Source: Neptunomonas japonica JAMM 1380
Lineage (GTDB): Bacteria > Pseudomonadota > Gammaproteobacteria > Pseudomonadales > Balneatricaceae
NCBI RefSeq assembly: GCF_016592555.1
Contig: NZ_AP014546.1
Coordinates: forward strand, 1-64,000
Direction of reading: 5' to 3'
Length of the DNA: 64,000 bases
The notes beneath the pieces were generated by a model that worked only from the letters and a program-made list of their open reading frames with translations, searched no databases and was not told the origin of the DNA. The position numbers and the translations under genes are program-made. Numbering within the stretch: the stretch's first letter is position 1; each line of letters starts with the position of its first letter. Shown here in pieces: positions 42,097 to 49,786 of the stretch.

Positions 42097-43210
42097 GGCT
42101 GTTGAACCCCAGTTGAATATTGAGTGTCTGCATAGCCGCTGTTAGTTTACCCTGAAGGGCTTTTAACTGGTCGCTGGTGTGCATCAATGTTTGATGTGTT
42201 TCTGGTGTGACGTTTAACTGAGCAATGGCAGATACGCTGTTGAGGTCTTCACTGATCCGATTAAATTCTGCATCAATTGCTTGGGCATTTAGCGTATCAC
42301 CCGCCGCTTCCAGTAGTGTTTTAACGCTGATTGGCTGTGTACCACTGTAGAGCTCATGTAAAGCAGCTAGATTCTGTTGGATATTATTAACGGACTGCTC
42401 GCTGCGCCATGATTCGCTTTTCTTCCAGCGGCTTTCTTCAGCAGAGGCGGCTAGTGGTTTTAGCAGCTTGTTGTCACGAATTGCTTCTACGGGTTCAACG
42501 AGCGACTTCATGAACTCTGTGGATGCTTCAGAAGGTGTTTCGTAAGCTTGGTAGGCAGCAGCATGGCTATCGCTGGGAAGTGCGTCTTGGCCTGCCAGTG
42601 AGATCTGTCGGGCTTCTTCTGCCCACTCGCTCTGGATCGACAGTGATGTTTCGTGAATATGCAGGGCGATTGCAGTAGCAAGGCTGCATTCAACGGCTTT
42701 GCTGTTTTGTATGCGCTTGTTTTTGGCAAACAGTAAGCGCTCTAGAGCAGGGAAACCTTTTAAGCTGATGCTAGCTGAGCGGAAAAACTCATCGTCAAAT
42801 GCTTGATCAGTTGTCTTTAGAATAGACTTGAGTTGCTTTGCGCCTGTGTTTTTTTTGTCCGGCCAGTATTGTAGTGAGTGATTACGCATCAGCATGGTGA
42901 CGGGGCCAAACTGTATATGCTGTACACCTTGCCAGCTTGCTTGAGCGGCATTAAAGCTTGTCTGGGCTGCGTTTAAGTTATCGCTGTTAGGGGTTGTACA
43001 CAAACGCTTTAACTGTTGTGACATCACATCACTGTTGTCAGCTAAGCGCTGGTAACGCGGTAAGACATGTTGCTCGATAATGGCATTGTTTAATGTGTGC
43101 CATTGCTTCTCAGAAGGGGCTTGTGACGATGCCGCGTGAACAGCCCCTGCTCCTAATATACATAAAGTGACGCCGAGTAACACAGGTGTCAGCGAACCGG
43201 TAGGTAACAT
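42083..43210 (-). CDS. Imelysin family protein (second, variant type)
   Basis: This 375-aa periplasmic protein is of the imelysin/M75-like fold, whose members bind iron or act in its uptake. It has a signal peptide (ending VHA, about residue 26) and an imelysin domain over most of the chain. SLKGFPALERLLFA is at about residue 153. In this protein the GxHxxE motif of canonical imelysins reads GFPALE, so the His is missing, as in the variant subgroup. Its start overlaps the stop of the DUF1111 gene. It forms an operon with the flanking iron-locus genes. Confidence 0.88.
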   Translation of the reverse strand: MLPTGSLTPVLLGVTLCILGAGAVHAASSQAPSEKQWHTLNNAIIEQHVLPRYQRLADNSDVMSQQLKRLCTTPNSDNLNAAQTSFNAAQASWQGVQHIQFGPVTMLMRNHSLQYWPDKKNTGAKQLKSILKTTDQAFDDEFFRSASISLKGFPALERLLFAKNKRIQNSKAVECSLATAIALHIHETSLSIQSEWAEEARQISLAGQDALPSDSHAAAYQAYETPSEASTEFMKSLVEPVEAIRDNKLLKPLAASAEESRWKKSESWRSEQSVNNIQQNLAALHELYSGTQPISVKTLLEAAGDTLNAQAIDAEFNRISEDLNSVSAIAQLNVTPETHQTLMHTSDQLKALQGKLTAAMQTLNIQLGFNSRDGD

Positions 43211-44694
43211 TAGAGAGACTCCAAAAAAGTGATCAGATTGTTTCTATCTTGTAGTGGTAATTGCATGAAACTAGCTTTACTCGCTTGTGCTTCCCCACCG
43301 TGCCAAAGAATGGCTTCGTATAAATTTCTCGCGCGCCCATCATGTAAAAATTGAGTATGCTGGCTAACGGCTTTTGTTAAGCCGACTCCCCATAGAGGCG
43401 GAGTGCGCCACTCACGGCCCGATGCCTGAAACTCTGGACGATGATCAGCCAGCGCTTCGCCCATATCATGCAGTAATAGATCTGTATAAGGCCAAATTAC
43501 TTGGTTAGCTTGAGCTGTGGGCGCATTGCTAGGTGTTTCATAACGAGGTGTATGACAGCTATGACAGCCGATTTGTGCAAAGGTAATTTGTCCACTAAGG
43601 ACTGCGGGCGTTTGGCTGTTTCTTCTTTTGGGAACAGCGAGGTTACGTGTGTAAAATTCAATTAAATCCACCATTTGAGCGGATGCTTCAGCATTATCCA
43701 AATGTACGCTATTCCCATTGGGAAATGATCGGCAGTCCGTTTGTTGTACGGTGCACTCCCCTGCCCCCAAAGGAAACATCGGTGATGAGATACCGATGTC
43801 AGAATGCAGGGCTGCATTATTTTGCTGTAGCAGCGTGGGGTTACCTGCTTTCCAACCAAAACGTCCTAGAGTGGTTTGTTGTTGCTGAATATTCCAGACG
43901 CGGTTGGCTCGCCCAGAAATACCATTCCCGTCTATGTCGTTGGGGTCTTCTTTGGCAAGAATATCTGCTTCGCTAATGGCTGCCAGTAAACCAAGGCCAA
44001 TCATCATAGGGGCGATGCGCGGTGACATCTGTATATTGTTTGGCAGTGGGCCGTAGTTAAGCTGCTCTATTGTATATATTGGAGCACGCAACGAGATTAC
44101 GCTTTGCTCTGTTGGGTTAGGAGCCTCTGTGGATAACTTAATCGGTATTTCTTTATAACGTATCGTCGCTTTTCCTTCACTAAGCAGCCCTTGCACCGAA
44201 AAATCTTGTAGCTGAGTACCATAGATTGGCTCGGGTATCACGCCAATGTGCCCTGCTGCTAGGTCTGCTTTATGTTGTTCTGTTTGTGCTGGGATACTAA
44301 GACGCATCATCATAGATGCTGCCATTAGGCTTGGTTTTTTGGGGCTCGTCGGCTGTCCACGGCCATTTCTAATATGGCAGCTTTGGCATGATCGAGCATT
44401 ATAAAGTGGTCCAAGACCGTCGCTGGCTGTTGTTGACGACGGTGAAGATACCCATATCTTCTCAAATAAACTTTTCCCCAGAATAAATACGAGCTGCTCT
44501 TCTTGAGTCAGGTTGGCTTGGGGTAGTGAAAAAATATGTTTACTAACTGCAGGTGTGGAGTTGCTGGTGTTTTGAGTTGAGGGTACAGGGGCCGCAGCGT
44601 ACGCTTTAGGAAACAAAGAAAGGCCAGACGCGATTGTTGCTGTAAAAGCAGCCATCGCGCCGAGAAGTGCCAAGATGAAAAATGATTTTTTCAT
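43210..44694 (-). CDS. Di-haem DUF1111 family protein (thiol oxidoreductase-like)
   Basis: This 494-aa periplasmic c-type cytochrome is of the DUF1111 family. It has a signal peptide (about residues 1-33), a haem motif CQSCH near residue 104, and a second CHSCH near residue 378 (IGCHSCHTPRY). The C-terminus has WRTPPLWGVGLTKAVSQHTQFLHDGRARNLYEAILWHGGEA, typical of MauG/CCP-related di-haem proteins. The family accompanies imelysins in iron-uptake loci; a redox role on iron is likely but not proven. It starts 9 bp after the first imelysin gene ends. Confidence 0.92.
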   Translation of the reverse strand: MKKSFFILALLGAMAAFTATIASGLSLFPKAYAAAPVPSTQNTSNSTPAVSKHIFSLPQANLTQEEQLVFILGKSLFEKIWVSSPSSTTASDGLGPLYNARSCQSCHIRNGRGQPTSPKKPSLMAASMMMRLSIPAQTEQHKADLAAGHIGVIPEPIYGTQLQDFSVQGLLSEGKATIRYKEIPIKLSTEAPNPTEQSVISLRAPIYTIEQLNYGPLPNNIQMSPRIAPMMIGLGLLAAISEADILAKEDPNDIDGNGISGRANRVWNIQQQQTTLGRFGWKAGNPTLLQQNNAALHSDIGISSPMFPLGAGECTVQQTDCRSFPNGNSVHLDNAEASAQMVDLIEFYTRNLAVPKRRNSQTPAVLSGQITFAQIGCHSCHTPRYETPSNAPTAQANQVIWPYTDLLLHDMGEALADHRPEFQASGREWRTPPLWGVGLTKAVSQHTQFLHDGRARNLYEAILWHGGEAQASKASFMQLPLQDRNNLITFLESL

Positions 44695-44703
44695 GTGCCC
44701 GTA

Positions 44704-45975
44704 TTAATTCGCTAGTACAGTACTTGGGTTATCTAGGCTATCAGAACCTTCTAGTTCAATATTTTCTAGCATTAATACACGCATCGCTTTTTCAATTGAG
44801 CGAGTTTGTGTTGTTAGAGCATCAACCGTTTTTTGTACGACAGCATTACCTGCTGGGTTACCACTGGCAATCAATACGTCAAAGGTATTACCCATGTTTG
44901 CTTGGTCAACCATCGCCTGCATAGCGGCTTCTGTAGCATTTAACTCTGCACGTAATTGCTGATCAACTTCAGATGACTGAGCACGTACCATCGAGGATAG
45001 GCTGGGCCCTTTAACAACGCTGCCATCAACGCGAGTGTATTCGCCTAGGTAAACGTTTTTAATCCCTTTGGCATCAAAATAGTGTGAGTTATGAGTGTTA
45101 TCTGAAAAGCAATCATGTTCTTCTTCAGGATCGTGCAGCATTAGACCTAGCTTGATACGTTCCCCTGCGAGTTCGCCATAAGAGAGGCTACCCATACCGT
45201 TCAGAATAGTAGCGAGCGCTTGGTTATCACTTTTAGCTGCCAACTCTTTACGTGCCGCACCACCGTCTTTCCAGTTATTCGTCATCTCTTCTAGATCGGT
45301 AATTAGCAGTGTTGTAACAGCGCTTAGATATTCACGACGGCGCTCACAGCTGCCGCCAGTGCAGTCTGTTAGGCTGTAGTCAGTGACGGGCCGGGTACCT
45401 GCCCCTTTTTCTGTGCCATTAAGATCTTGGCCCCATAATAAAAACTCAATAGCATGGTAGCCAGTCGCAACATTTGCCTCGACATCATCAACTTCATGTA
45501 ATGTCTCGGATAGCAATTGTGGAGTGATGTTACTTGCATCAATAGTGGTATTGCCGAGTTTCAGTATAGGGTTAGCAACGACGTTAGCGGTATATAGCAA
45601 GTTTTCGTCAGACTCTTCGCCATAACTACCGTTGTTAACGTAATCAATAAGCCCTTCATCCAAAGGCCATGCATTTACTTTGCCTTCCCACTCATCAACA
45701 ATCGCGTTGCCAAAACGAAACGCCTCTGTTTGTTGGTAAGGTACGCGAGCATCAATCCATGCCTGCTTGGCTGCATTTAGGCTTGCCTGAGTAGGCGATG
45801 CTAACAGGGCATCAATTGATGCTTTGAGCGTTTTAGCTGTGGAAAGAGAGTCGCCATAAGTTGCTTCGGCAATATCAGCATATGTGTCGATAACAGAGGT
45901 GGCGTTGTTGGCTAGCACTGCACAGCTAGTGGTTCCAAGTGCAACGGTGAGTGCTAGTTTTGTCAATGTTTTCAT
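44704..45975 (-). CDS. Imelysin family protein (canonical type)
   Basis: This 423-aa periplasmic imelysin (peptidase M75/ICMP/IrpA-like) is thought to bind iron at the cell surface or in the periplasm. It has a signal peptide (MKTLTKLALTVALGTTSCAVLA) and two imelysin repeats. The GxHxxE motif is GYHAIEFLLWGQDL, about residue 147. I use the ATG at 45975, directly before the signal peptide; an ATG at 46032 would add 19 residues and overlap the Fur box. It is the first gene of the leftward operon behind a strong Fur box. Confidence 0.93.
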   Translation of the reverse strand: MKTLTKLALTVALGTTSCAVLANNATSVIDTYADIAEATYGDSLSTAKTLKASIDALLASPTQASLNAAKQAWIDARVPYQQTEAFRFGNAIVDEWEGKVNAWPLDEGLIDYVNNGSYGEESDENLLYTANVVANPILKLGNTTIDASNITPQLLSETLHEVDDVEANVATGYHAIEFLLWGQDLNGTEKGAGTRPVTDYSLTDCTGGSCERRREYLSAVTTLLITDLEEMTNNWKDGGAARKELAAKSDNQALATILNGMGSLSYGELAGERIKLGLMLHDPEEEHDCFSDNTHNSHYFDAKGIKNVYLGEYTRVDGSVVKGPSLSSMVRAQSSEVDQQLRAELNATEAAMQAMVDQANMGNTFDVLIASGNPAGNAVVQKTVDALTTQTRSIEKAMRVLMLENIELEGSDSLDNPSTVLAN

Positions 45976-46014
45976 TAGAAAAGCCCTGAGATGAAATTCT
46001 TGGATGAAAATATA

Positions 46015-46033
46015 AATGATAAGCGTTATCATT
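46015..46033. promoter_or_regulatory. Fur box in the divergent iron-locus promoter
   Basis: AATGATAAGCGTTATCATT is a perfect inverted repeat around GCG. It closely matches the Fur consensus (GATAATGATAATCATTATC). It lies between the imelysin operon (start 45975) and the cytochrome-c peroxidase gene (start 46081), so one operator can control both. Confidence 0.88.
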
Positions 46034-46080
46034 ACAAATAGTGTTGTTGTTTTTTTATATGTATTTTCGGAGATGTTACC

Positions 46081-47220
46081 TTGAGAACGGCAAGCGTATT
46101 TTTGTTAGCTTCGGTTGCGCTATTAAATATTAGTGCTGTATATGCAGCTCAACCTCTTTCGCTGGAAAGTGCTCAAAAAGCAACACTAGGGCAGCAGTTG
46201 TTCTTTGATGTTAACTTGTCACAAAACCGAACACAGTCATGTGCGAGCTGTCATGCGCCTGATAAAGGCTTTTCGGACCATCGCGGTTTAAGTACTGCTT
46301 TAGCTGCATCGCTAGGTGATGATGGAAAATCGCTAGGCGATCGAAATGCGCCATCAGCCAGTTATGCGGCGTTTTCACCGCATTTTCAGAAAACATCAGA
46401 GGGTGTTTTTAAAGGAGGACAGTTCTGGGATGGGCGTGCTGACTCTTTAACGGAACAAGCCGGTGGGCCGCCGCTAAACCCTGGCGAAATGGGGCTAGCA
46501 AATAAAGCCAGTGCGGTTGACCGAATACAAGAAAACAGCCAGTACCAAGTGACGTTTAAAGACATTTATGGTGACGCTATTTTTGAGGATGCAGATAAGG
46601 CCTATGCTGCCATGAGCGATGCTATTGCAGCCTTTGAAGAAAGTGAATTTTTCTCCCCGTTTGATGCCAAATATGATCGTTATTTACGCGGTGAGTACCA
46701 ATTAACACCGCAAGAGGATTTAGGGCGTACTCTTTTTTTCTCCCAGCAGTTTACCAACTGTAATCTTTGCCACCAGTTACGTACCTTGCCAGAACAACAA
46801 AAGGAAACATTTAGTAATTATGAGTTCCATAACATCGGTGTGCCTGCTAACACAGCTTTGCGAGCAATCAATGGTGCTACACAGGTTGATCAGGGTTTGC
46901 TTAACCATCCTGATGTAGAGGATTTAGCCCAGCGTGGCAAATTTAAAACACCAACATTGCGTAACGTTGCGGTGACTGGCCCCTATATGCATAACGGCGT
47001 TTTTACCGACTTACGCACCGTTGTTCTGTTTTATAACAAATACAACAGCCGTAGTGTTAAACGACAGATCAACCCTGAAACGGGCGAGCAATGGCGTGAG
47101 CCAGAAATTGCGCAAACCCTCTCTCGTAAAGAACTAGAAACAGGCCCTGCTTTGGATGATAAGCGTATTGATGCGTTGGTGGCTTTTTTAAAAACATTGA
47201 CTGATAAGAAGTATGAATAA
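46081..47220 (+). CDS. Cytochrome-c peroxidase / MauG family di-haem protein
   Basis: This 379-aa periplasmic di-haem enzyme is of the bacterial cytochrome-c peroxidase family. It has a signal peptide ending YAA (about residue 22) and haem motifs CASCH (about 58) and CNLCH (about 224). TLGQQLFFDVNLSQNRTQSCASCHAPDKGFSD and FKTPTLRNVAVTGPYMHNGVF are hallmark stretches. It starts with TTG at 46081, preceded by CGGAG at good spacing. Divergence from the imelysin operon and the shared Fur box indicate iron-linked expression, which is odd for a plain H2O2 scavenger and suggests a role in iron-uptake redox chemistry. Confidence 0.92.
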   Translation: MRTASVFLLASVALLNISAVYAAQPLSLESAQKATLGQQLFFDVNLSQNRTQSCASCHAPDKGFSDHRGLSTALAASLGDDGKSLGDRNAPSASYAAFSPHFQKTSEGVFKGGQFWDGRADSLTEQAGGPPLNPGEMGLANKASAVDRIQENSQYQVTFKDIYGDAIFEDADKAYAAMSDAIAAFEESEFFSPFDAKYDRYLRGEYQLTPQEDLGRTLFFSQQFTNCNLCHQLRTLPEQQKETFSNYEFHNIGVPANTALRAINGATQVDQGLLNHPDVEDLAQRGKFKTPTLRNVAVTGPYMHNGVFTDLRTVVLFYNKYNSRSVKRQINPETGEQWREPEIAQTLSRKELETGPALDDKRIDALVAFLKTLTDKKYE

Positions 47221-47285
47221 CGATTAGCGTTTTGTTCTGAGTAAATAAGGCGTTATCGTCACGTTTAAGCTAAAAAATACAAGGA

Positions 47286-47404
47286 TTACATATAACAAAA
47301 GATTTTTAAAATAAGTTTTCTTATTTCAGTTTCGTTTCAGCTACGGATTTTAAAGTAGCACCATCACAGTGCAACACGCTGAACCACTTTAAGGAAACGA
47401 CATT
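47286..47404 (+). promoter_or_regulatory. Conserved leader of secreted-protein copy A, with possible SD-sequestering RNA fold
   Basis: This block is nearly identical to those before copies B and C. It holds two TTTCAG elements 11 bp apart (47324-47329, 47335-47340). TTAAAGT (47350-47356) is complementary to ACTTTAA (47386-47392). Inside that pair CAGTG (47367-47371) and CGCTG (47377-47381) pair with one G-U. The outer helix can extend by two G-U pairs over the GG of the ribosome site AAGGAA (47391-47396). If transcription starts upstream, it is a translational control element. If TTTTAAAGT is a -10, it is promoter. Confidence 0.6.
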
Positions 47405-47692
47405 ATGAAAACGTTACTAACGACAGCTATTCTTTCTTCTGCTCTGTTCGCTTCACAGGCATTTGCCGGTGGTTTAAGCCATTTTGATACTCAGTCTGTT
47501 GAAGCTAACCTAGCTGCGGGCCATGTATCTACAGCGCAGGGGTTTGCCTCTGTTAGCAGCCCATTGTCTGATCTAGGCGTATCTGTAGAGGCTCACTTGG
47601 CCGGTAACAGCAACCTAGTTAGCACTTATAGCAACACCGTTGCACTGGTAGGTTTAGTTGTACCGGCTGGATCAACAGAAGCACAGCTTTAA
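47405..47692 (+). CDS. Small secreted protein, unrecognised three-copy family (copy A)
   Basis: This 95-aa protein has a 21-residue signal peptide (MKTLLTTAILSSALFASQAFA). The 74-residue mature chain starts GGLSHFDTQSVEANLAAGHV and ends VPAGSTEAQL. The mature part has no Lys, Arg, Cys or Trp, is acidic and rich in Ser, Ala and Val. The family core is SPLSDLGVSVEAHL. I recognise no domain. It is exported and probably periplasmic or extracellular. Copies B (51032) and C (52892) are the same length with the same leader, and a truncated relic lies at 13254. It stands alone with its own conserved leader and an AAGGAAACGA ribosome site. Confidence 0.85.
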   Translation: MKTLLTTAILSSALFASQAFAGGLSHFDTQSVEANLAAGHVSTAQGFASVSSPLSDLGVSVEAHLAGNSNLVSTYSNTVALVGLVVPAGSTEAQL

Positions 47693-47702
47693 TTTTTTAT
47701 TA

Positions 47703-47721
47703 GAGAGTTATGTGCTCTCTC
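47703..47721. terminator. Weak hairpin after copy A
   Basis: AGAGAG and CTCTCT flank TTATGTG about 10 bp after the stop codon of copy A. The position suits a terminator, but no T-run follows. Confidence 0.35.
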
Positions 47722-47833
47722 AATTAACACAGGCCTTTTGCCGCTAATTATTCAAATTAATGTAGAACAATTCAGCGGCATTTTTGTAGGGCGCACATGC
47801 TCAGATCATTGTTTGAGTGAGCCTAAAACCCTG

Positions 47834-48874
47834 CTATAGCTGACCCTTGGCTAGCTGCTTTGTAAGCTCTGCTGCTGGTATCTCTTTACACCCTGTCGAG
47901 TTTTGCCCGCACCACAAGGGTGAAAAGTCACCGCTGCCATTGGCTTCGGCTTTTGAGCGCAGCGCCGTAATGGCTGTTGTCGCCAATGGAAATTCAGGTG
48001 TGCAGTTACTGATAGGGCCCATTTCCTTAATAACGCGGTTAACGATACTACGCGCCGGCCTACCTGAGAAAAGGTTAGTAAGAGCGGTGTGTTGTGCCGA
48101 GGGGCTTTTCAGTGCTGCGCGGTGAACCCCGCTTGTTTTTGTTTCTGGACAAAGTAAATAAGCAGTACCCACTTGTACTGCGGCTGCACCAAGAGACAAA
48201 GCTGCTGAAATACCTTTAGCGTCGGCAATACCGCCAGCGGCAATAACAGGAATATTCACGGCCTGGGCAATTTGAGGTAGTAACGAAAAAGTACCTATTT
48301 GTGTGGTGATATCATCAGATAAAAAGATTCCTCGATGCCCACCGGCTTCGAGCCCTTGCGCAATGATGGCATCGGCACCATTTGCTTCAAGCCATAGGGC
48401 CTCTTCAACCGTTGTTGCTGATGAGATTACCTTGGCGCCCCAGCTCTTAACGCGTGTGATTAAATCGGGTGAAGGCAAACCAAAATGAAAGCTAACTACA
48501 GGTGGTTGAAACTCTTCAATTATATCGGCAATTTCATGGGAAAACGGCGCGCGGCCAAGCGCAACAGGGATCTCGTCAGCATTGATTTTATACTCACGAA
48601 AGTAAGGTTGTAGTGCGTTGCGCCAAATACCTTCACGTTCTGTGTTTACCGAGGGGGGGGTATGACAAAAGAAATTTACATTAAAAGGTTTACGGGTTTT
48701 TGTAGTAATGGTGGTTAGTTCGCTACGAATCATGTCAGGTGTAAGCATGGCGCAAGGTAGTGAGCCTAATCCTCCGGCTTGAGATACCGCAATGGCCAGT
48801 TCGCTCCCTTGCACTCCAGCCATAGGTGCTTGAATAATAGGTAACTCAATGCCTAACAAATCCTTGATATTCAT
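47834..48874 (-). CDS. Nitronate monooxygenase (2-nitropropane dioxygenase-like)
   Basis: This 346-aa FMN-dependent TIM-barrel enzyme oxidises alkyl nitronates such as propionate 3-nitronate. Family stretches are PIIQAPMAGVQGSELAIAVSQAGGLGSLPC at the N-terminus, AQGLEAGGHRGIFLSDD (about residue 175) and IPVIAAGGIADAKGISAALSLGAAAVQVGTAYLLCPE (about 210-245), which binds FMN phosphate. It is the last of a possible leftward unit with the CHMI-type and HAD genes (spacings 47 and 16 bp). No nitro-compound pathway is visible. Confidence 0.93.
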   Translation of the reverse strand: MNIKDLLGIELPIIQAPMAGVQGSELAIAVSQAGGLGSLPCAMLTPDMIRSELTTITTKTRKPFNVNFFCHTPPSVNTEREGIWRNALQPYFREYKINADEIPVALGRAPFSHEIADIIEEFQPPVVSFHFGLPSPDLITRVKSWGAKVISSATTVEEALWLEANGADAIIAQGLEAGGHRGIFLSDDITTQIGTFSLLPQIAQAVNIPVIAAGGIADAKGISAALSLGAAAVQVGTAYLLCPETKTSGVHRAALKSPSAQHTALTNLFSGRPARSIVNRVIKEMGPISNCTPEFPLATTAITALRSKAEANGSGDFSPLWCGQNSTGCKEIPAAELTKQLAKGQL

Positions 48875-48921
48875 ATTGCTTATTCGCCTTTAGCTATTAT
48901 GTTTCCTGATGATTAACGCAT

Positions 48922-49263
48922 TTACTGTACAGCTTTTGCGTAGGAATACTTTTCCATATTACAGACTTCCACTGTTAATGAGACATCTGATAATTCTATT
49001 ACTTGAAGCCCTTTTAAGACCGCTTCAGATAGATCACTGCGTTGCTCAATGGTTCGGCCGGATAAAATCTTCAAAGTTACGTGAACAAATTCTTGTTGCT
49101 TCGAGCCCGTTTGATAGTGCTTATAGCAGAGCGCTCGGGTCTTAATGTCTGGCTCTGTAAACAATCCAGAAGAGAGTGCTCCTTGAAAAACGGCATTAAT
49201 CAAATCAGCTGGGGCTGTTGATGCTTCTAAACCTTCAGAATATTCAATAATACAGTGTGGCAT
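48922..49263 (-). CDS. 5-carboxymethyl-2-hydroxymuconate delta-isomerase family protein
   Basis: This 113-aa tautomerase-superfamily protein is of the CHMI (HpaF) type. It begins MPHCIIEYSEGLE, where Pro after the initiator Met is the catalytic base in the family. RALCYKHYQTGSKQQEFVHVTLKILSGRTIEQR matches the conserved region. True HpaF acts in homoprotocatechuate breakdown, but no other hpa gene is here. It is probably an orphan tautomerase of unknown substrate. It lies between the nitronate monooxygenase and HAD genes, all leftward. Confidence 0.88.
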   Translation of the reverse strand: MPHCIIEYSEGLEASTAPADLINAVFQGALSSGLFTEPDIKTRALCYKHYQTGSKQQEFVHVTLKILSGRTIEQRSDLSEAVLKGLQVIELSDVSLTVEVCNMEKYSYAKAVQ

Positions 49264-49279
49264 GAGGGGGCCTTAATAA

Positions 49280-49753
49280 TTATGTTGCTGTGCATAACTC
49301 ACTCAAACAGCGGATAGTTCTTACCTCTTGCGAGGGCGGCTGATTGTTATCTGGAGCAAACCAGACGGGTGTAATCCCTAAGCTAAGCGCTGGTTTTATA
49401 TCCTTTGCATAGCTGTCGCCCACCATGATGACCTGTGAAGCGGGAATATCTAATTGCTGTAAAATTACTCTGAAAAAGTCAGGAGACTCTTTGGTTACAC
49501 CCAAATTTTCTTTACAAAAGACACCAGTAATATACTGGTTTAACCCGACACGTTGAAAGGCTCTTTTGATATCTTGTTCAGATGAGTCAACCGCACCTGT
49601 CGCTAGATATATTGGCGCATCTTTAGAGAGCTGGGCCAATACTTCTTCTGCACCCGTAACCGCTTCTACATTGGCCCAGTCGCACATTTTTCCGTCAATA
49701 TCAGGGAAATCTACCATCAAGGTATCTCCCCAGTCGAACAGGTAAGTAGTCAC
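49280..49753 (-). CDS. HAD family hydrolase, small, with DWG motif I
   Basis: This 157-aa HAD-fold hydrolase has motif I FDWGDTLM (residues 6-11) and motif II in YLATGAVDSS. Motif III is a Lys in GVTKESPDFF and motif IV is VGDSYAKDI. In motif I the second Asp (nucleophile +2) is replaced by Gly, a pattern seen in phosphonatase-like members and some uncharacterised HADs. Catalysis may therefore differ from the standard DxD type. The substrate is unknown. It is first in the leftward HAD-CHMI-nitronate monooxygenase run and downstream of the Sel1 gene (33 bp). Confidence 0.88.
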   Translation of the reverse strand: MTTYLFDWGDTLMVDFPDIDGKMCDWANVEAVTGAEEVLAQLSKDAPIYLATGAVDSSEQDIKRAFQRVGLNQYITGVFCKENLGVTKESPDFFRVILQQLDIPASQVIMVGDSYAKDIKPALSLGITPVWFAPDNNQPPSQEVRTIRCLSELCTAT

Positions 49754-49786
49754 TAATGCCGCCTCCCGTTATTTTATGTAAATCCT

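Noticed and set aside
47321..47340. Pho box reading of the TTTCAG repeats
   Set aside because: The 11-bp phase fits, but the units match CTGTCAT poorly, so I report only the repeat and not PhoB control.
48922..49753. Part of a homoprotocatechuate (hpa) degradation cluster
   Set aside because: Only the CHMI-type protein resembles an hpa gene. No dioxygenase, decarboxylase or aldolase of the pathway is present.
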